A DNA stretch of 64,000 bases from Synechococcus sp. M44_DOE_062. GTDB taxonomy: Bacteria > Cyanobacteriota > Cyanobacteriia > Thermostichales > Thermostichaceae. The translations under genes were made by a program, and so were the position numbers. Of the stretch, positions 30,792 to 40,498 are shown one piece after another. The notes under the pieces were generated by a model. The model ran no database searches. It was not told the DNA's origin and saw only the letters and a list, made by a program, of their open reading frames with translations. The stretch is from positions 62,001-126,000 of the forward strand of contig DVDX01000014.1 in assembly GCA_015295985.1 (NCBI GenBank). The letters run 5' to 3'. The stretch's first letter is position 1. Every line of letters begins with the position of its first letter.

Positions 30792-32252
30792 CTAACGCCC
30801 GCCAACAGTAATGGAATCCACCTTGATGTGGGGTTGCCCCACCGTCACGTAGATGCTGCCGCTGACGGAGCCACAGAACCCGGCTGCCAAGCTGAGGTCT
30901 TTGGAACACATGGAGATTTTGGTCAGGATATCTTTGGCTTCTCCAATCAGAGTGGCTCCTTTGAGGGGCTTGGTGATCTTGCCGTTTTCGATAAGATAGG
31001 CCTCTTCGACAGCAAAGTTAAATTGCCCCGTGGGGCCGACGCTCCCTCCCCCCATGCGCTTGCAATAGATGCCTTTGTCAATAGAAGCAAAAAGATCGTC
31101 CAACTCTGCATCTCCAGGGGCGATGTAGGTGTTGCGCATGCGACTGGCGGGGGCAAAGGTGTAGTTTTGTCGGCGACCGCTGCCGGTACGAGGGTGGCCG
31201 GTGCGCATTGAGCCGGCCCGGTCTGCCAAGAAGTTTTTCAAAATGCCCTTCTCGATTAGCAGGGTGCGCTGGACGGGCATTCCCTCGTCATCCACATCCA
31301 GGCTGCCAAAGGCCCCTTCAGAGAGACCTTCATCCCAGGCGGTGAGGTTTTTGTGGGCAATCTTCTGACCTTTTTTGTCGGCAAAGGGCGTGGTTTTGCG
31401 CTCAATTTGCGTGGTTTCCAACAAGTGGCCGCAGGCTTCGTGGAAGATGACGCCGCCAAAGGCGTTGGACATCACAATCGGGTAGGTGCCGGATTCCACA
31501 TAGTCGGCATAGAGCATCTGGCCAGCAGCTTCTGCCAGTTCCCGGCTGTGGGCCTCCAGATCCCAGCGGCGTAAAAAGTTGGGATCCCCCGTGCCGCCAC
31601 TGCGTTGGCTGACAGAGGCGCGATGGGATCCATCAGCACAGAGCAGCGTAGAGCTCACGGATTGGGTGAGGCGTACATCCCGCACAAAGGTGCCATCGCT
31701 GCAGGCCACCAGGATCTCCTGCCAATCGCGAAAATAGGTAGTGCGGCGGGACTGCACATGGTGGGCTTGTCGACCCAGTTGTTCGTTGGCTTTGAGCAGG
31801 ATCTCCCCCATCTCGGCAATGGAGCTACATTCCTTCAGCCAGCCATCTTTGCGGCGACGCTCGCCGTAGTCCTGCAGCATCTCCAGGTTGACGGCAGAGA
31901 CCAGCGCTGTGGGGCCAGGAGGGGTGAGACCCATTAGCGAAAGGCCCTTCTCCAGAGCAGCCTTGAGACCGGCAAAGGACAGATTGTTGGTGCTGACGTA
32001 GCAGTCGGCCAAGCCGCGAAACACCCGCACACCGGCCCCGGTGGAGAGCCGTGGGGTAATACTGGTGATGGCCTCATCTTCGGCCAGGCAACTGATGGAA
32101 TTGCCTCGTTCCAGAAAAATCTCCACCAAATCAGCGCCAGCAGCCCGCCCCCAACCCAACAGGGCAGAGAGGGGATCCCGCCAATCCTCGTCGAAGCGCT
32201 GTAGGGTGTGGCGATAGTTCAGGTTGGGCAGTTCTTTGGACAAAAGCAGCAT
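30792..32252 (-). CDS. tldD: TldD zinc metallopeptidase subunit
   Basis: 486 residues. The catalytic subunit of TldD/E: the zinc motif HEACGH (HExxxH) is near residue 270 in [19 protein letters not shown]. Other family segments are [15 protein letters not shown] at the start and [18 protein letters not shown] at the end. With PmbA it forms a cage-like peptidase. The ATG at 32252 lies in a 160-bp divergent spacer shared with the uracil-DNA glycosylase gene. First gene of a likely tldD-rpn-pmbA-MBL-DUF2358 transcript. Confidence 0.92.
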   Translation of the reverse strand: MLLLSKELPNLNYRHTLQRFDEDWRDPLSALLGWGRAAGADLVEIFLERGNSISCLAEDEAITSITPRLSTGAGVRVFRGLADCYVSTNNLSFAGLKAALEKGLSLMGLTPPGPTALVSAVNLEMLQDYGERRRKDGWLKECSSIAEMGEILLKANEQLGRQAHHVQSRRTTYFRDWQEILVACSDGTFVRDVRLTQSVSSTLLCADGSHRASVSQRSGGTGDPNFLRRWDLEAHSRELAEAAGQMLYADYVESGTYPIVMSNAFGGVIFHEACGHLLETTQIERKTTPFADKKGQKIAHKNLTAWDEGLSEGAFGSLDVDDEGMPVQRTLLIEKGILKNFLADRAGSMRTGHPRTGSGRRQNYTFAPASRMRNTYIAPGDAELDDLFASIDKGIYCKRMGGGSVGPTGQFNFAVEEAYLIENGKITKPLKGATLIGEAKDILTKISMCSKDLSLAAGFCGSVSGSIYVTVGQPHIKVDSITVGGR

Positions 32253-32412
32253 GGCAGACCCAGGGAGTAGAGGCGAGCTGAGGCCGACGCAAGTTTTGGT
32301 TTCCCCAGTTTAACAAGGTGTGAAGGTTCTCCCCTGCCAACAGGTTGACCTTGAGCTTGACAAGGGCGGGGGAGCAATCGAAGATCGCTGCACAAGGAAA
32401 CCTCGACTTGCA

Positions 32413-33153
32413 ATGGCTGCCAAGAAAAGACCACCGGAGCTTCAGCCCAGCCTGTTTGACGATCCCATCGAGCCGCCAGCCCCGGTAGAGGAGACACTCC
32501 CCCAGTGGGATCAGATCCCCTTATCGGCTCAGGTACCCATCCCCCCCGGCACCTACAGGGATTTGGAGCAACTGAAGCAGCATTGTTTGGTGTGCCAGCG
32601 CTGCGAGTTGGCGGCCAGCCGTACCCATGTGGTGGTGTATCGGGGCAACCCCAAGGCCAGGATTTTAATCATCGGAGAGGGGCCAGGGGAAAACGAAGAC
32701 TTGCAGGGGCTGCCTTTTGTGGGCAAGTCGGGACAATTGCTGGATAAAATCCTGGCTTCGGTGGGGTTGGATCCCGACCAGGATACCTACATCTGCAACG
32801 CCGTGAAATGCCGTCCCCCCAACAACCGGGTGCCCGCCCTTGAGGAAATCGAAGCTTGCCGTCCCTATTTGCTGGAGCAGATTCGCCTGGTGGATCCCTG
32901 GATTATTTTGCTCACGGGGGCCACTTCGGTGCGCTCCCTTTTGGGGGAGAAGCGAGGAATCACCAAGATCCGCGGGGAATGGATCCAGTGGCAGGGGCGC
33001 TGGTGTATGCCCATTTTTCACCCGGCCTATCTGCTGCGCAACCCAGACCGCACCCCCGGCAGCCCCAAGTGGTTGATGTGGCAGGATATTCAGGCGGTGA
33101 AGCAAAAGTATCTGGAACTCAGCGGCACAACACCGCCTCAGCCGGACGTTTGA
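32413..33153 (+). CDS. Family 4 uracil-DNA glycosylase (Fe-S)
   Basis: 246 residues from the ATG at 32413; the open frame extends upstream without similarity. Motif A is GEGPGENEDLQGLPFVGKSG and motif B lies in FHPAYLLRNP. The four cysteines for the 4Fe-4S cluster are present: CLVCQRC near the N-terminus (with spacing C-x2-C), CNAVKC and EACRPY. This type removes uracil from DNA and is common in thermophiles, where cytosine deamination is fast. A proline-rich linker of about 40 residues precedes the domain. Confidence 0.92.
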   Translation: MAAKKRPPELQPSLFDDPIEPPAPVEETLPQWDQIPLSAQVPIPPGTYRDLEQLKQHCLVCQRCELAASRTHVVVYRGNPKARILIIGEGPGENEDLQGLPFVGKSGQLLDKILASVGLDPDQDTYICNAVKCRPPNNRVPALEEIEACRPYLLEQIRLVDPWIILLTGATSVRSLLGEKRGITKIRGEWIQWQGRWCMPIFHPAYLLRNPDRTPGSPKWLMWQDIQAVKQKYLELSGTTPPQPDV

Positions 33154-33210
33154 ACCCATTTTCCCAAACGCCCCTTCCCCCAAAGGAGAGCAAGGGATCC
33201 CTGCCGTGGG

Positions 33211-34059
33211 CTAGCTTTTGGGTTTGAACCCGGTCAGCAGGCCAAAGCGGAGCAAGCCGGTGGCATAAGCCCGACGCATCAGGCCCAGCCCCAGTGCCCC
33301 CCGAAGGGTAACCCAACCGCTGCGTAGCAAAGCCGGGATCCAGCGCCAATCGCGGGCGGAAGCAATCACCTCATCCCAAAAAGGGGCCACTCGCTCCGAC
33401 CAGTCAGCGCTGCGCAACTGCTGAAAGCCCACCTGTTGGGCCAGAGCCTCGTAGCCAGAGAGGCTGATCACATAGGGCAGGCAGTACACCTCGTAGATTT
33501 TCTGCAAAAGCTGCCGATCCTGCCGGCTCAGGGATCCCTCGCGGTGGCACCAGGTTACCACCATCAACTGCCCGCCCGGTTGCAAGACCCGCCAGCATTC
33601 CGCCAGAAACCGCTGCTTGTCCGGCATGTGCTCGCCACTTTCCAAAGACCACACCAAATCGAAGGTGTCGGCTGCAAAGGGCATCTCCAGAGCATCGGCC
33701 ACCTGAAATTGCACCATGCTGCTCAGGCCAGCCTCTTGGGCGCGCTCCCCGGCCCGCTTGGCTTGGACAGGGCTGAGGGTAATGCCCATAACCTGTGCCC
33801 CGAAGCGCCGGGCTAACTCCAAACTGCTCCCCCCAATGCCACAGCCAAGATCGAGAATGTGCTGGGGAGGGCGGGGATCCCCGATTTGGCCCCACCGGAT
33901 AACCCTGTCAATCAAGTCAATCTGAGCTTGGCGGCGATCCTTACGGGTTTGGCCCGGCTCGTAATAGCCATGGTGCATGTGCTCCCCCCACACCCGCTCC
34001 CAAAGACCGGAGGAAGCATCGTAGAAGTGACGAATGCGTTGGTTAAGGGTGGAGGTCAT
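33211..34059 (-). CDS. Methyltransferase of the tocopherol (gamma-TMT / MPBQ-MT) type
   Basis: 282 residues. Class I SAM-dependent methyltransferase: HYDASSGLWERVWGEHMHHG-type N-terminus (FYDASSGLWERVWGEHMHHG), motif I ILDLGCGIGGSSLELA, motif post-I VMGITLSPVQAKRA, then FDLVWSLESGEHMPDK. GEHMHHGYYEPG and SLESGEHMPDK are typical of gamma-tocopherol and sterol-type methyltransferases. A homogentisate phytyltransferase is 6 kb away, which supports tocopherol synthesis in this organism, but which methylation this enzyme performs cannot be read from the sequence. Confidence 0.8.
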   Translation of the reverse strand: MTSTLNQRIRHFYDASSGLWERVWGEHMHHGYYEPGQTRKDRRQAQIDLIDRVIRWGQIGDPRPPQHILDLGCGIGGSSLELARRFGAQVMGITLSPVQAKRAGERAQEAGLSSMVQFQVADALEMPFAADTFDLVWSLESGEHMPDKQRFLAECWRVLQPGGQLMVVTWCHREGSLSRQDRQLLQKIYEVYCLPYVISLSGYEALAQQVGFQQLRSADWSERVAPFWDEVIASARDWRWIPALLRSGWVTLRGALGLGLMRRAYATGLLRFGLLTGFKPKS

Positions 34060-34128
34060 GACAGCAGATCTGGATCCATGGCTTCTTTATTTTGGCTCCT
34101 CTCACCCGGTGCAATCCGGTGACCCGAT

Positions 34129-35844
34129 TTGCCTCTGCCGGGCGGAGCCGTACTAAGCTGGAGAGGGAGGCCCATCAAAACCCCTCTAAGCCAGAACCCA
34201 AACCTCAATCCAACACAGCGGCATCCCTTGGCTACCTCAGAGTTTGCCCTGGAGCAGTTGCTCTTTGCCCCGGCCAAGCCTGACCCCGACGCAGTGCGGG
34301 TAATCTACGCCTTCCCCAACACCTACGCAGTGGGGATCACCAGCTTGGGCTATCAAGTCATCTGGAGTCTGCTGGCCAGCCGCCGGGATGTGGCTGTCTC
34401 CCGCCTCTTTATAGACTTGGCTGAGCCCCTGCCGCGGGAGCCAGAGCTGTTCGGCTTTTCCTTGTCCTGGGAGCTGGACTATGTTCATATCCTGGCTCTG
34501 CTGGAACGACACGGGATCCCCCTGAGATCCGAGGAGCGGGAAGAAGCCCACCCCTTGGTTTTTGGCGGCGGCCCAGTATTGACGGCCAACCCCGAACCCT
34601 TTGCCGAGTTCTTTGACCTGATCTTGCTGGGGGACGGGGAAGGTCTCCTGGAGAAGATGATCGAGGTCTATCGAGAGGTGCGCCAGGGATCCCGGGCTGA
34701 GCAATTGCAGGCGCTGGCCCAGGTGCCAGGGATCTACGTGCCCAGCCTGTATGAACCCCTATACCGCGAGCCCGATGGCCCACTGGAGAAGGTCGTCCCC
34801 AAGGTGGCCGGGCTCCCCAGCTCCATCCGCAAACACACCTTTCGTGGCAACACCCTCTCGGTTTCCACAGTGGTTACCCCCAAAGCCGCCTGGGAGAGCA
34901 TCTACATGGTGGAGGTGGTGCGCAGTTGCCCGGAGATGTGTCGGTTTTGCCTGGCCAGCTATCTCACCCTACCTTTTCGAGTGGCGGATGTGGAGGGGCA
35001 TTTGATCCCAGCGGTGGAGCGAGGACTCCAAGTTACCCAGCGGATTGGGTTGCTGGGGGCTTCCATAACCCAACACCCGCAATTTGAGCAGTTGCTGGAG
35101 CACTTGGCCCAAGATCGCTTTGAGCAGGTGCGTCTCAGTCTGGCCTCAGTGCGCACGGCTACCGTAACCCCACGTCTTGCCCAGGTACTCTCCCGCCGGG
35201 GCAGCCAGTCCATTACGGTGGCCATTGAAAGCGGCTCAGAACAACTGCGCCAGATCATTAACAAGAAGTTAAGCAACCCCGAAATCTTGGCGGCAGCAGC
35301 CCACGCCCAAGCTGGGGGTTTGAAGGGTATTAAGTTCTACGGCATGGTGGGGATCCCGGCGGAAACCCAGGCGGATCTGGAGGCCACAGTAGCCCTTTTC
35401 CAAGAGCTCAAAAAAGCGGCTCCCGGCCTGCGCCTAACCCTAGGGTGCAGCACCTTTGTGCCCAAGGCCCATACCCCTTTTCAGTGGCACGGGGTGGACT
35501 CCAAAGCCGAGAAAAAACTGCAGTTTTTCCAGAAACACCTGCATCCCCTGGGGGTGGAGTTTCGCCCGGAAAGCTATAGCTGGTCGGTGATCCAAGCCCT
35601 CATCTCGCGAGGGGATCGGCGGGTGGGCAAGGTCTTGCAGTTGGCGCGGGACTTTGGCGAATCTTTGGGGAGCTACCGGCGGGCTTTCAAAGAGCTTAAA
35701 GGGCAACTGCCGCCCCTAGACTACTACGTGCACAGCCATTGGGATCCGGGGGATCCCTTGCCTTGGCAACACATCGAAGGGCCCCTCACCCCAGAGCGGC
35801 TTTTGCAACATCGCCAGGAAGCTCTTTCTGTTCGTATCTCTTGA
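34129..35844 (+). CDS. Radical SAM protein with B12-binding-like N-terminal domain
   Basis: 571 residues if the TTG at 34129 is used; later in-frame TTG codons before the first conserved segment (FALEQLLF) are also possible, so the start is uncertain. The N-terminal domain is cobalamin-binding-like (VIYAFPNTYAVGITSLGYQV). The radical SAM cluster motif CxxxCxxC is present near residue 267 (CPEMCRFCLASY). Segments such as KLSNPEILAAAAHA and GMVGIPAETQADLE follow. The family is conserved in cyanobacteria; function unknown. It lacks the long C-terminal DUF2344 domain of related proteins. Confidence 0.88.
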   Translation: MPLPGGAVLSWRGRPIKTPLSQNPNLNPTQRHPLATSEFALEQLLFAPAKPDPDAVRVIYAFPNTYAVGITSLGYQVIWSLLASRRDVAVSRLFIDLAEPLPREPELFGFSLSWELDYVHILALLERHGIPLRSEEREEAHPLVFGGGPVLTANPEPFAEFFDLILLGDGEGLLEKMIEVYREVRQGSRAEQLQALAQVPGIYVPSLYEPLYREPDGPLEKVVPKVAGLPSSIRKHTFRGNTLSVSTVVTPKAAWESIYMVEVVRSCPEMCRFCLASYLTLPFRVADVEGHLIPAVERGLQVTQRIGLLGASITQHPQFEQLLEHLAQDRFEQVRLSLASVRTATVTPRLAQVLSRRGSQSITVAIESGSEQLRQIINKKLSNPEILAAAAHAQAGGLKGIKFYGMVGIPAETQADLEATVALFQELKKAAPGLRLTLGCSTFVPKAHTPFQWHGVDSKAEKKLQFFQKHLHPLGVEFRPESYSWSVIQALISRGDRRVGKVLQLARDFGESLGSYRRAFKELKGQLPPLDYYVHSHWDPGDPLPWQHIEGPLTPERLLQHRQEALSVRIS

Positions 35845-35859
35845 AAATACCGAAAATAC

Positions 35860-36381
35860 CTATTTGGGTTGTTTGCAAGCTGCAATGCTGCTGGCGATGA
35901 CCGCCTCGGTTTCGGCCAAGCCTTTCCAGCCCAAAATCTGGGTTTCTTTCTTTTCCAGGCGCTTGTAGGTGGCGAAAAACTCCGCAATCTCATCCAGGCG
36001 GTGCTGGGCGATGTCTTCCAGCTTGGTCACCGAAGCATAGCGGGGATCCTTGGCAGGCACACACAGCAGCTTCTCATCCGGATCCCCGCCGTCGATCATC
36101 TGCAACATGCCCAAGGGGCGCACCGTGACCACACACCCTGGAAAGGTGGGCTGATCCATGATTACCAAGCCATCCAAGGGATCCCCATCCCCGGCCAGCG
36201 TGTTGGGCACAAAGCCGTAGTCGTAAGGGTACTGCACCGAGGAGTAGAGCACCCGATCCAGCGCCATTGCTCCCATGTCTTTGTCAAACTCATACTTGTT
36301 TTTGCTGCCGCCGGGAATCTCAATCAAGAGGTTGAGCAGGCCAGGCTTGGGTTGGGCAGGGATCCGCGACAGGTCGATCAC
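35860..36381 (-). CDS. ppa: Soluble inorganic pyrophosphatase
   Basis: 173 residues from a GTG at 36381 (product [16 protein letters not shown]). Family I pyrophosphatase: [36 protein letters not shown] with the metal-binding aspartates, and [14 protein letters not shown]. Hydrolyses pyrophosphate to drive biosynthesis. The gene is convergent with the radical SAM gene, 15 bp apart. Confidence 0.96.
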   Translation of the reverse strand: MIDLSRIPAQPKPGLLNLLIEIPGGSKNKYEFDKDMGAMALDRVLYSSVQYPYDYGFVPNTLAGDGDPLDGLVIMDQPTFPGCVVTVRPLGMLQMIDGGDPDEKLLCVPAKDPRYASVTKLEDIAQHRLDEIAEFFATYKRLEKKETQILGWKGLAETEAVIASSIAACKQPK

Positions 36382-36676
36382 AGCAAGTACTCTCGGATTG
36401 GGAGATAGACAGCCAGAGTGTATTTTGACATACTCCTTGCCCCAAAGGACAGAGACTCTTGAGGCTTCGCCGGGAACAGTTCACGTCGGCGGAACGGAAT
36501 CCTCAGCCAGCTTCCATTCTCTCCACCCACGTCTGGCTCAACGCTGGGAGACGCCCCATCCTCGGCAAGAGACTTGGTTTTTGTCTCCTCCTTTCGCTCA
36601 GCATGCTCAGAGCTGTCTTGGAAGGAGAGGATTCCAGATCCGGCTTTTTTGATCGACCTTGATCAGCTTGGACATA
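36382..36676. other. Spacer between ppa and tRNA-Asn, with a repeat copy
   Basis: No gene seen. Holds one copy of the 27-bp dispersed repeat (36479-36505, TTCACGTCGGCGGAACGGAA). The palindromic-looking GAGAC-N9-GTCTC at 36570-36590 is too short for a terminator. Confidence 0.4.
36479..36505. repeat. 27-bp dispersed repeat copy
   Basis: TTCACGTCGGCGGAACGGAA then TCCTCA; member of the family described at 3014. Confidence 0.55.
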
Positions 36677-36748
36677 CTCCCCGGGCAAGATTCGAACTTG
36701 CGACCAATCGGTTAACAGCCGACCGCTCTACCGCTGAGCTACCGAGGA
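36677..36748 (-). tRNA. tRNA-Asn (GTT)
   Basis: Reads TCCTCGGTAGCTCAGCGGTA at the 5-prime end and closes with CCGGGGA plus discriminator G. Anticodon loop CTGTTAA gives GTT. T-loop AGTTCGAATCT is present. CCA is not encoded. Confidence 0.97.
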
Positions 36749-36972
36749 TTAAGCGTTTCTCATCATAGGGGAAGAAAGGACTGCTAGGCAACTGCCGGTG
36801 AGGGGTTCTTGTTTGGCCTTGGGATCCCTGTTCAGTGGAGCGGGCTTGATTTTGGGCAATTGCTCGCCTTTGGCAGGTCTATCTGACCGATCCAGGGGAC
36901 AAACCCTGAAAACGCCCTCGTCAACCGAACGGAAGCCATTACAATGGTTACGGACATTTGCCAGCGCCCCTC

Positions 36973-38163
36973 ATGGACTTCGGAGTCGGATTTCTCTCCA
37001 ACAACGTCATGCTGCCGATCCTGGATTTTTTCTATGGGATCGTGCCTAGCTACGGACTGGCCATCATCTTCCTGACGTTGGTGATCCGCTTTGCCCTCTA
37101 CCCGCTCAATGTGGGATCCATCCGCAACATGCGGCGCATGAAGGTGATTAGCCCGGTGATGCAGCGGCGGATGCGAGAACTCCAGGAGAAATATCGAGAT
37201 GACCCGCAGAAGCTTCGTGAAGCCCAGGCTAAGCTTTACAGCGAGCTAGGGACCAATCCCTTGGGGGGCTGCCTGCCCCTACTCATTCAGATGCCGGTGC
37301 TGTTTGCCCTGTTTGCCACCCTGCGCGGATCCCCCTTTGCGGCGGTAACCTACGATGTCAACTTGCAGATCCTGCCGGCGGAAGTGGCGGCTGAGGTGGT
37401 GCCTGCTCCCTACGTTAGCCCCAGCAAGAACATTTTTGTCACCGACTCTCTTCACAAGCCAGTGGTGCTGGTAGAGCCCAAAGGCACTAAGGTTGCCGTC
37501 GGAGAAGAGGTGCAATTTTTGCTTCAAGGGCCGGGGGGCAAACCTTTTGAGCAACTGGTGGCCGAAGCCGGCGGGGATCCCAGTCTGTTACAGCCCACCT
37601 GGAAGATCACCAAAGGGGAAGATCGTGCCCAGATCAAGCCGGATGGCACCTTACTGGCTCTGCAGCCGGGGGATGTGACGGTGCAGGTGTCCATTCCCGG
37701 TTTGGCCTCTGATACCGGCTTTCTGTTCATCGACAAGTTGGGCCGTGTGGGAGCCTTCGACGAAGATGGCACCATCCACTGGGACATCATCGCCATGATC
37801 GTCATCTTTGGGGTGTCCATTTATCTGAACCAGTACCTGACCAACGTTGGACAGGATATGGGTAAAGAGGATCCCAGCCAAAGCTCCATGGCTCGCATCA
37901 CCCCTGTGCTGTTCTCGGCTATGTTCCTGTTTTTCCCTTTGCCGGCGGGGGTTTTGCTCTACATCCTCGTCTCTAACATCTTCCAAACGGTGCAGACCTT
38001 CCTGCTCTCGCGGGAGCCGTTGCCGGAGAACTTGCAGCAATTGGTGGAAGAAGAGCGTCGTCGGGCTGCCCAGACGATAACGGTAGAGGCCAAGGAAGTG
38101 GAGAAATCGACCAAGCCCAGACCAGCCAAGGAGGGACGCGAATCCTTGCCCTTTGAGCCCTAG
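36973..38163 (+). CDS. yidC: Membrane protein insertase YidC/Oxa1/Alb3
   Basis: 396 residues from the ATG at 36973; a TTG at 36958 is in frame but unlikely. Inserts proteins into the plasma and thylakoid membranes. The product starts MDFGVGFLSNNVMLPILDFF, has the conserved YGLAIIFLTLVIRFALYPL and the cytoplasmic loop MRRMKVISPVMQRRMREL, then QMPVLFALFATL and two late helices. A soluble insert of about 130 residues (VPAPYVSPSKNIFV to GRVGAFDEDG), containing an Ig-like stretch, separates helices 2 and 3. First gene of a yidC-jag-yceD group in which each gene starts 70-90 bp after the previous stop. Confidence 0.95.
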   Translation: MDFGVGFLSNNVMLPILDFFYGIVPSYGLAIIFLTLVIRFALYPLNVGSIRNMRRMKVISPVMQRRMRELQEKYRDDPQKLREAQAKLYSELGTNPLGGCLPLLIQMPVLFALFATLRGSPFAAVTYDVNLQILPAEVAAEVVPAPYVSPSKNIFVTDSLHKPVVLVEPKGTKVAVGEEVQFLLQGPGGKPFEQLVAEAGGDPSLLQPTWKITKGEDRAQIKPDGTLLALQPGDVTVQVSIPGLASDTGFLFIDKLGRVGAFDEDGTIHWDIIAMIVIFGVSIYLNQYLTNVGQDMGKEDPSQSSMARITPVLFSAMFLFFPLPAGVLLYILVSNIFQTVQTFLLSREPLPENLQQLVEEERRRAAQTITVEAKEVEKSTKPRPAKEGRESLPFEP

Positions 38164-38233
38164 GGGATCCTGGCTGTTGGGGTGGACTTGTGGTTGAGTG
38201 TTGATACCTCTTCAAAGTTGGAAGCTGCCCAGG

Positions 38234-38845
38234 ATGAGCCGCCCTAAGTCTTCTACGGGATCTGCTGCTAAGAAATCTGAGGGAACCGTTGCCTCTTCCC
38301 CAAAGAAGTCCACCTTTGCGGCCAATCAAGAGCGAGCCAGGCAGTGGTTACAGGAGGTGCTGGTGGCCATGGGGATCCCGGCAGCGGTGCGGGTGGTGGG
38401 AGAGGTACTGGAAATTGAGGCGGCCTCTTTGACCCCAGCTCAAAAGCAACTGCTGTTGGCAAAAGCCCCTGCCTTACCCTCTCTATCTTCCAGAGATTCT
38501 GCTCAAGAGGAGGATCGCTCCCCTGTGGTGCTGGATGCGTTGCAATACCTAGCCAACACCCTTCTCAACCTGAATCAGCCCGAAGACCAGCAGCAGCCCT
38601 ACATTTTGGATTTGGACGGCTATCGTCAGCGGCGCTTGCAGGAGCTGAAGGTTTTGGTTGCCGCTGCTGTGGAAAAGGTGAGGGCCACGGGCCGGGAATA
38701 CGAGTTTCCCGATCTCTCGGCTGCTGAGCGTCGGCAAATTCATACCCTCTTGAATGACCCTGCCTACGCTGATCTGGAAACCTTCAGCCGTGGCAAAGAG
38801 CCTGACCGGCGCCTGGTCATCCGTCGAGTGTCTTCCCCAGCTTGA
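38234..38845 (+). CDS. jag: KhpB/Jag-type RNA-binding protein (KH and R3H domains)
   Basis: 203 residues from the ATG at 38234. After a basic N-terminus (MSRPKSSTGSAAKKSEG), residues 35-130 form a KH-like domain (WLQEVLVAMGIPAAVRVV; DALQYLANTLLN), and the C-terminal R3H domain ends with IHTLLNDPAYADLETFSRGK. Jag usually follows yidC, as here (70 bp downstream). Family members bind RNA and regulate cell envelope and division; the client RNAs here are unknown. Confidence 0.88.
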   Translation: MSRPKSSTGSAAKKSEGTVASSPKKSTFAANQERARQWLQEVLVAMGIPAAVRVVGEVLEIEAASLTPAQKQLLLAKAPALPSLSSRDSAQEEDRSPVVLDALQYLANTLLNLNQPEDQQQPYILDLDGYRQRRLQELKVLVAAAVEKVRATGREYEFPDLSAAERRQIHTLLNDPAYADLETFSRGKEPDRRLVIRRVSSPA

Positions 38846-38927
38846 GGGGTTTGGACAAGCAACTTGGCTCTCTGGCTACGGTGACGACAGGGATCCCGGC
38901 TATCCAAAACATGCAAAAGGGGGCGCA

Positions 38928-39416
38928 ATGTTAAGGCCAATTCGTCTATCCGATCTGCGGCAGATGCCGGATCAAACCCAAGAATTGCAGTTTAGGCAGT
39001 TTTTTTCGGGCTTTGAGAGCTTGACCCCTGTGGAAGGATCCCTGGAAGTCAGCCATCGGGGCCATTTTCTCGAGGTGAGTGCTGAGGCCCATACCATTGT
39101 TACTCTCACCTGTCACCGCTGCCTCCAGCAGTTTAACCACCGGCTGCACCTGGAAGTTGAGGAGATCATCTTGATTCGGGATCCCGAACCTCTGCCCTTG
39201 GGGCTGGAATTGCAAGACGAAGAAGATCTGCTGGAAAGCCTGCCCCCCAATGGGGAGCTGGATGTCGAAGACTGGATGTACCAACACCTGCATTTGCAGA
39301 TGCCCCGCCAGTTGCCCTGCCGTCCTGATTGTCCGGGCATTGGGGTGGAATCTCCTGCACCGGAGGTGGATCCCCGCTGGGCAGCTCTAGCTTCTCTCCT
39401 GGAAGACTCTCCCTAG
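38928..39416 (+). CDS. YceD/DUF177 protein
   Basis: 162 residues from the ATG at 38928; the frame is open upstream but overlaps jag. DUF177 pattern: FFSGFESLTPVEGSLEVSHR, then TCHRCLQQFNHRL with a C-x2-C pair and a C-terminal CRPDCPGIG pair, so it may bind zinc. In E. coli and plants YceD is needed for 23S rRNA accumulation; the plastid and cyanobacterial type is the same family. It is 82 bp downstream of jag, likely co-transcribed. Confidence 0.85.
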   Translation: MLRPIRLSDLRQMPDQTQELQFRQFFSGFESLTPVEGSLEVSHRGHFLEVSAEAHTIVTLTCHRCLQQFNHRLHLEVEEIILIRDPEPLPLGLELQDEEDLLESLPPNGELDVEDWMYQHLHLQMPRQLPCRPDCPGIGVESPAPEVDPRWAALASLLEDSP

Positions 39417-39424
39417 CTTTTTGA

Positions 39425-40336
39425 ATGTTGCGCCCACAAGTTCTCTGGCGTTTTGCTCGACCCCACACCATCTACGGCACCAGCGCCAGCGTGTTGGGCC
39501 TCTACCTGTTGGCGGGGTTTGTGGCTGCCGGATCCCTGCAACTGGTTCTCTCTGCACTACCCCACCTGGTTTGGGCTTGGGCAGCCTGTTTGGCAGCCAA
39601 TATCTACATCGTCGGCTTGAATCAACTGACGGATGTTGAAATCGACCGCATCAACAAACCCCATTTGCCCTTAGCTGCTGGATCCCTGAGCTGGCGACAG
39701 GGGGTGGGGATCGTTGTGGGTTGTGGAGCGGCGTCCGTCCTACTGGCCATGGCTGGGATCCCTTATCTGCTGCTGACGGTGCTTTTGAGCAATGGGATCG
39801 GCACGGCCTATTCGTTGCCCCCCTTACGGTTGAAGCGTTTTCCGCTGGCGGCCTCGGCTTGCATCTACAGCGTGCGCGGCTTGATCGTCAATTTGGGCCT
39901 TTACAGCCATTTTCAGCAGGTGATGCAGGGAAGGGTCGAGCTTTCTGCTCCGATTGTTTGGCTGACGGGGTTTATGTCGATTTTTGGGTTGGTGATCGCC
40001 CTTTTCAAGGATATTCCCGACATGGAAGGGGATCGCCAGTTTGCCATTGCCACCTTTTCACTGCGCTTTGGGCCAGAGCCGATCTCAAGGTTTTGCATTG
40101 GCATTTTGGCCTTTTGCTATCTGGGATTTATCGGGGTGGGGATCTCCTTTCTCCTTGCAGGCAACGGCCTCTGGCTGTTGGTGGGCCATGTGTTGGGGCT
40201 GGGGATCCTCTTGGGCTATGCTGTTCATCTGGATCTCAGCCGTCGAGAGGCGATTGTTGGATACTATCAACTGATCTGGAAGTTGTTTTACTTGGAGTAT
40301 TTGCTTTATCCTTGGGCCTTTTTCTCTTTTTTCTAG
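39425..40336 (+). CDS. hpt: Homogentisate phytyltransferase (tocopherol synthesis)
   Basis: 303 residues, UbiA prenyltransferase family. The first polyprenyl site is NQLTDVEIDRINKPHLPLAAG (NQxxDxxxD) and the second is KDIPDMEGDRQF (DxxxD). Several hydrophobic spans are visible. RFARPHTIYGTSASVLGLY and the absence of a chlorophyll-synthase signature favour homogentisate phytyltransferase, the committed step to tocopherol, over other UbiA enzymes. Starts 9 bp after the yceD stop and probably shares that transcript. The similarity is family level; the substrate is inferred. Confidence 0.88.
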   Translation: MLRPQVLWRFARPHTIYGTSASVLGLYLLAGFVAAGSLQLVLSALPHLVWAWAACLAANIYIVGLNQLTDVEIDRINKPHLPLAAGSLSWRQGVGIVVGCGAASVLLAMAGIPYLLLTVLLSNGIGTAYSLPPLRLKRFPLAASACIYSVRGLIVNLGLYSHFQQVMQGRVELSAPIVWLTGFMSIFGLVIALFKDIPDMEGDRQFAIATFSLRFGPEPISRFCIGILAFCYLGFIGVGISFLLAGNGLWLLVGHVLGLGILLGYAVHLDLSRREAIVGYYQLIWKLFYLEYLLYPWAFFSFF

Positions 40337-40498
40337 AGCATTTTCCTGGAGCTGTAGTTGCTTCAGGTTAGGGCGAGACGCCGGAGCTATTGAGAAACAC
40401 TGACGCGAAGACGCGACCGACGTTTCGGGTGTGGGCACAGTATCCTAGTTTGAACCAAAATGAGCATAACGATCTCCCAAAACTCAGGCAAGAAAAAC

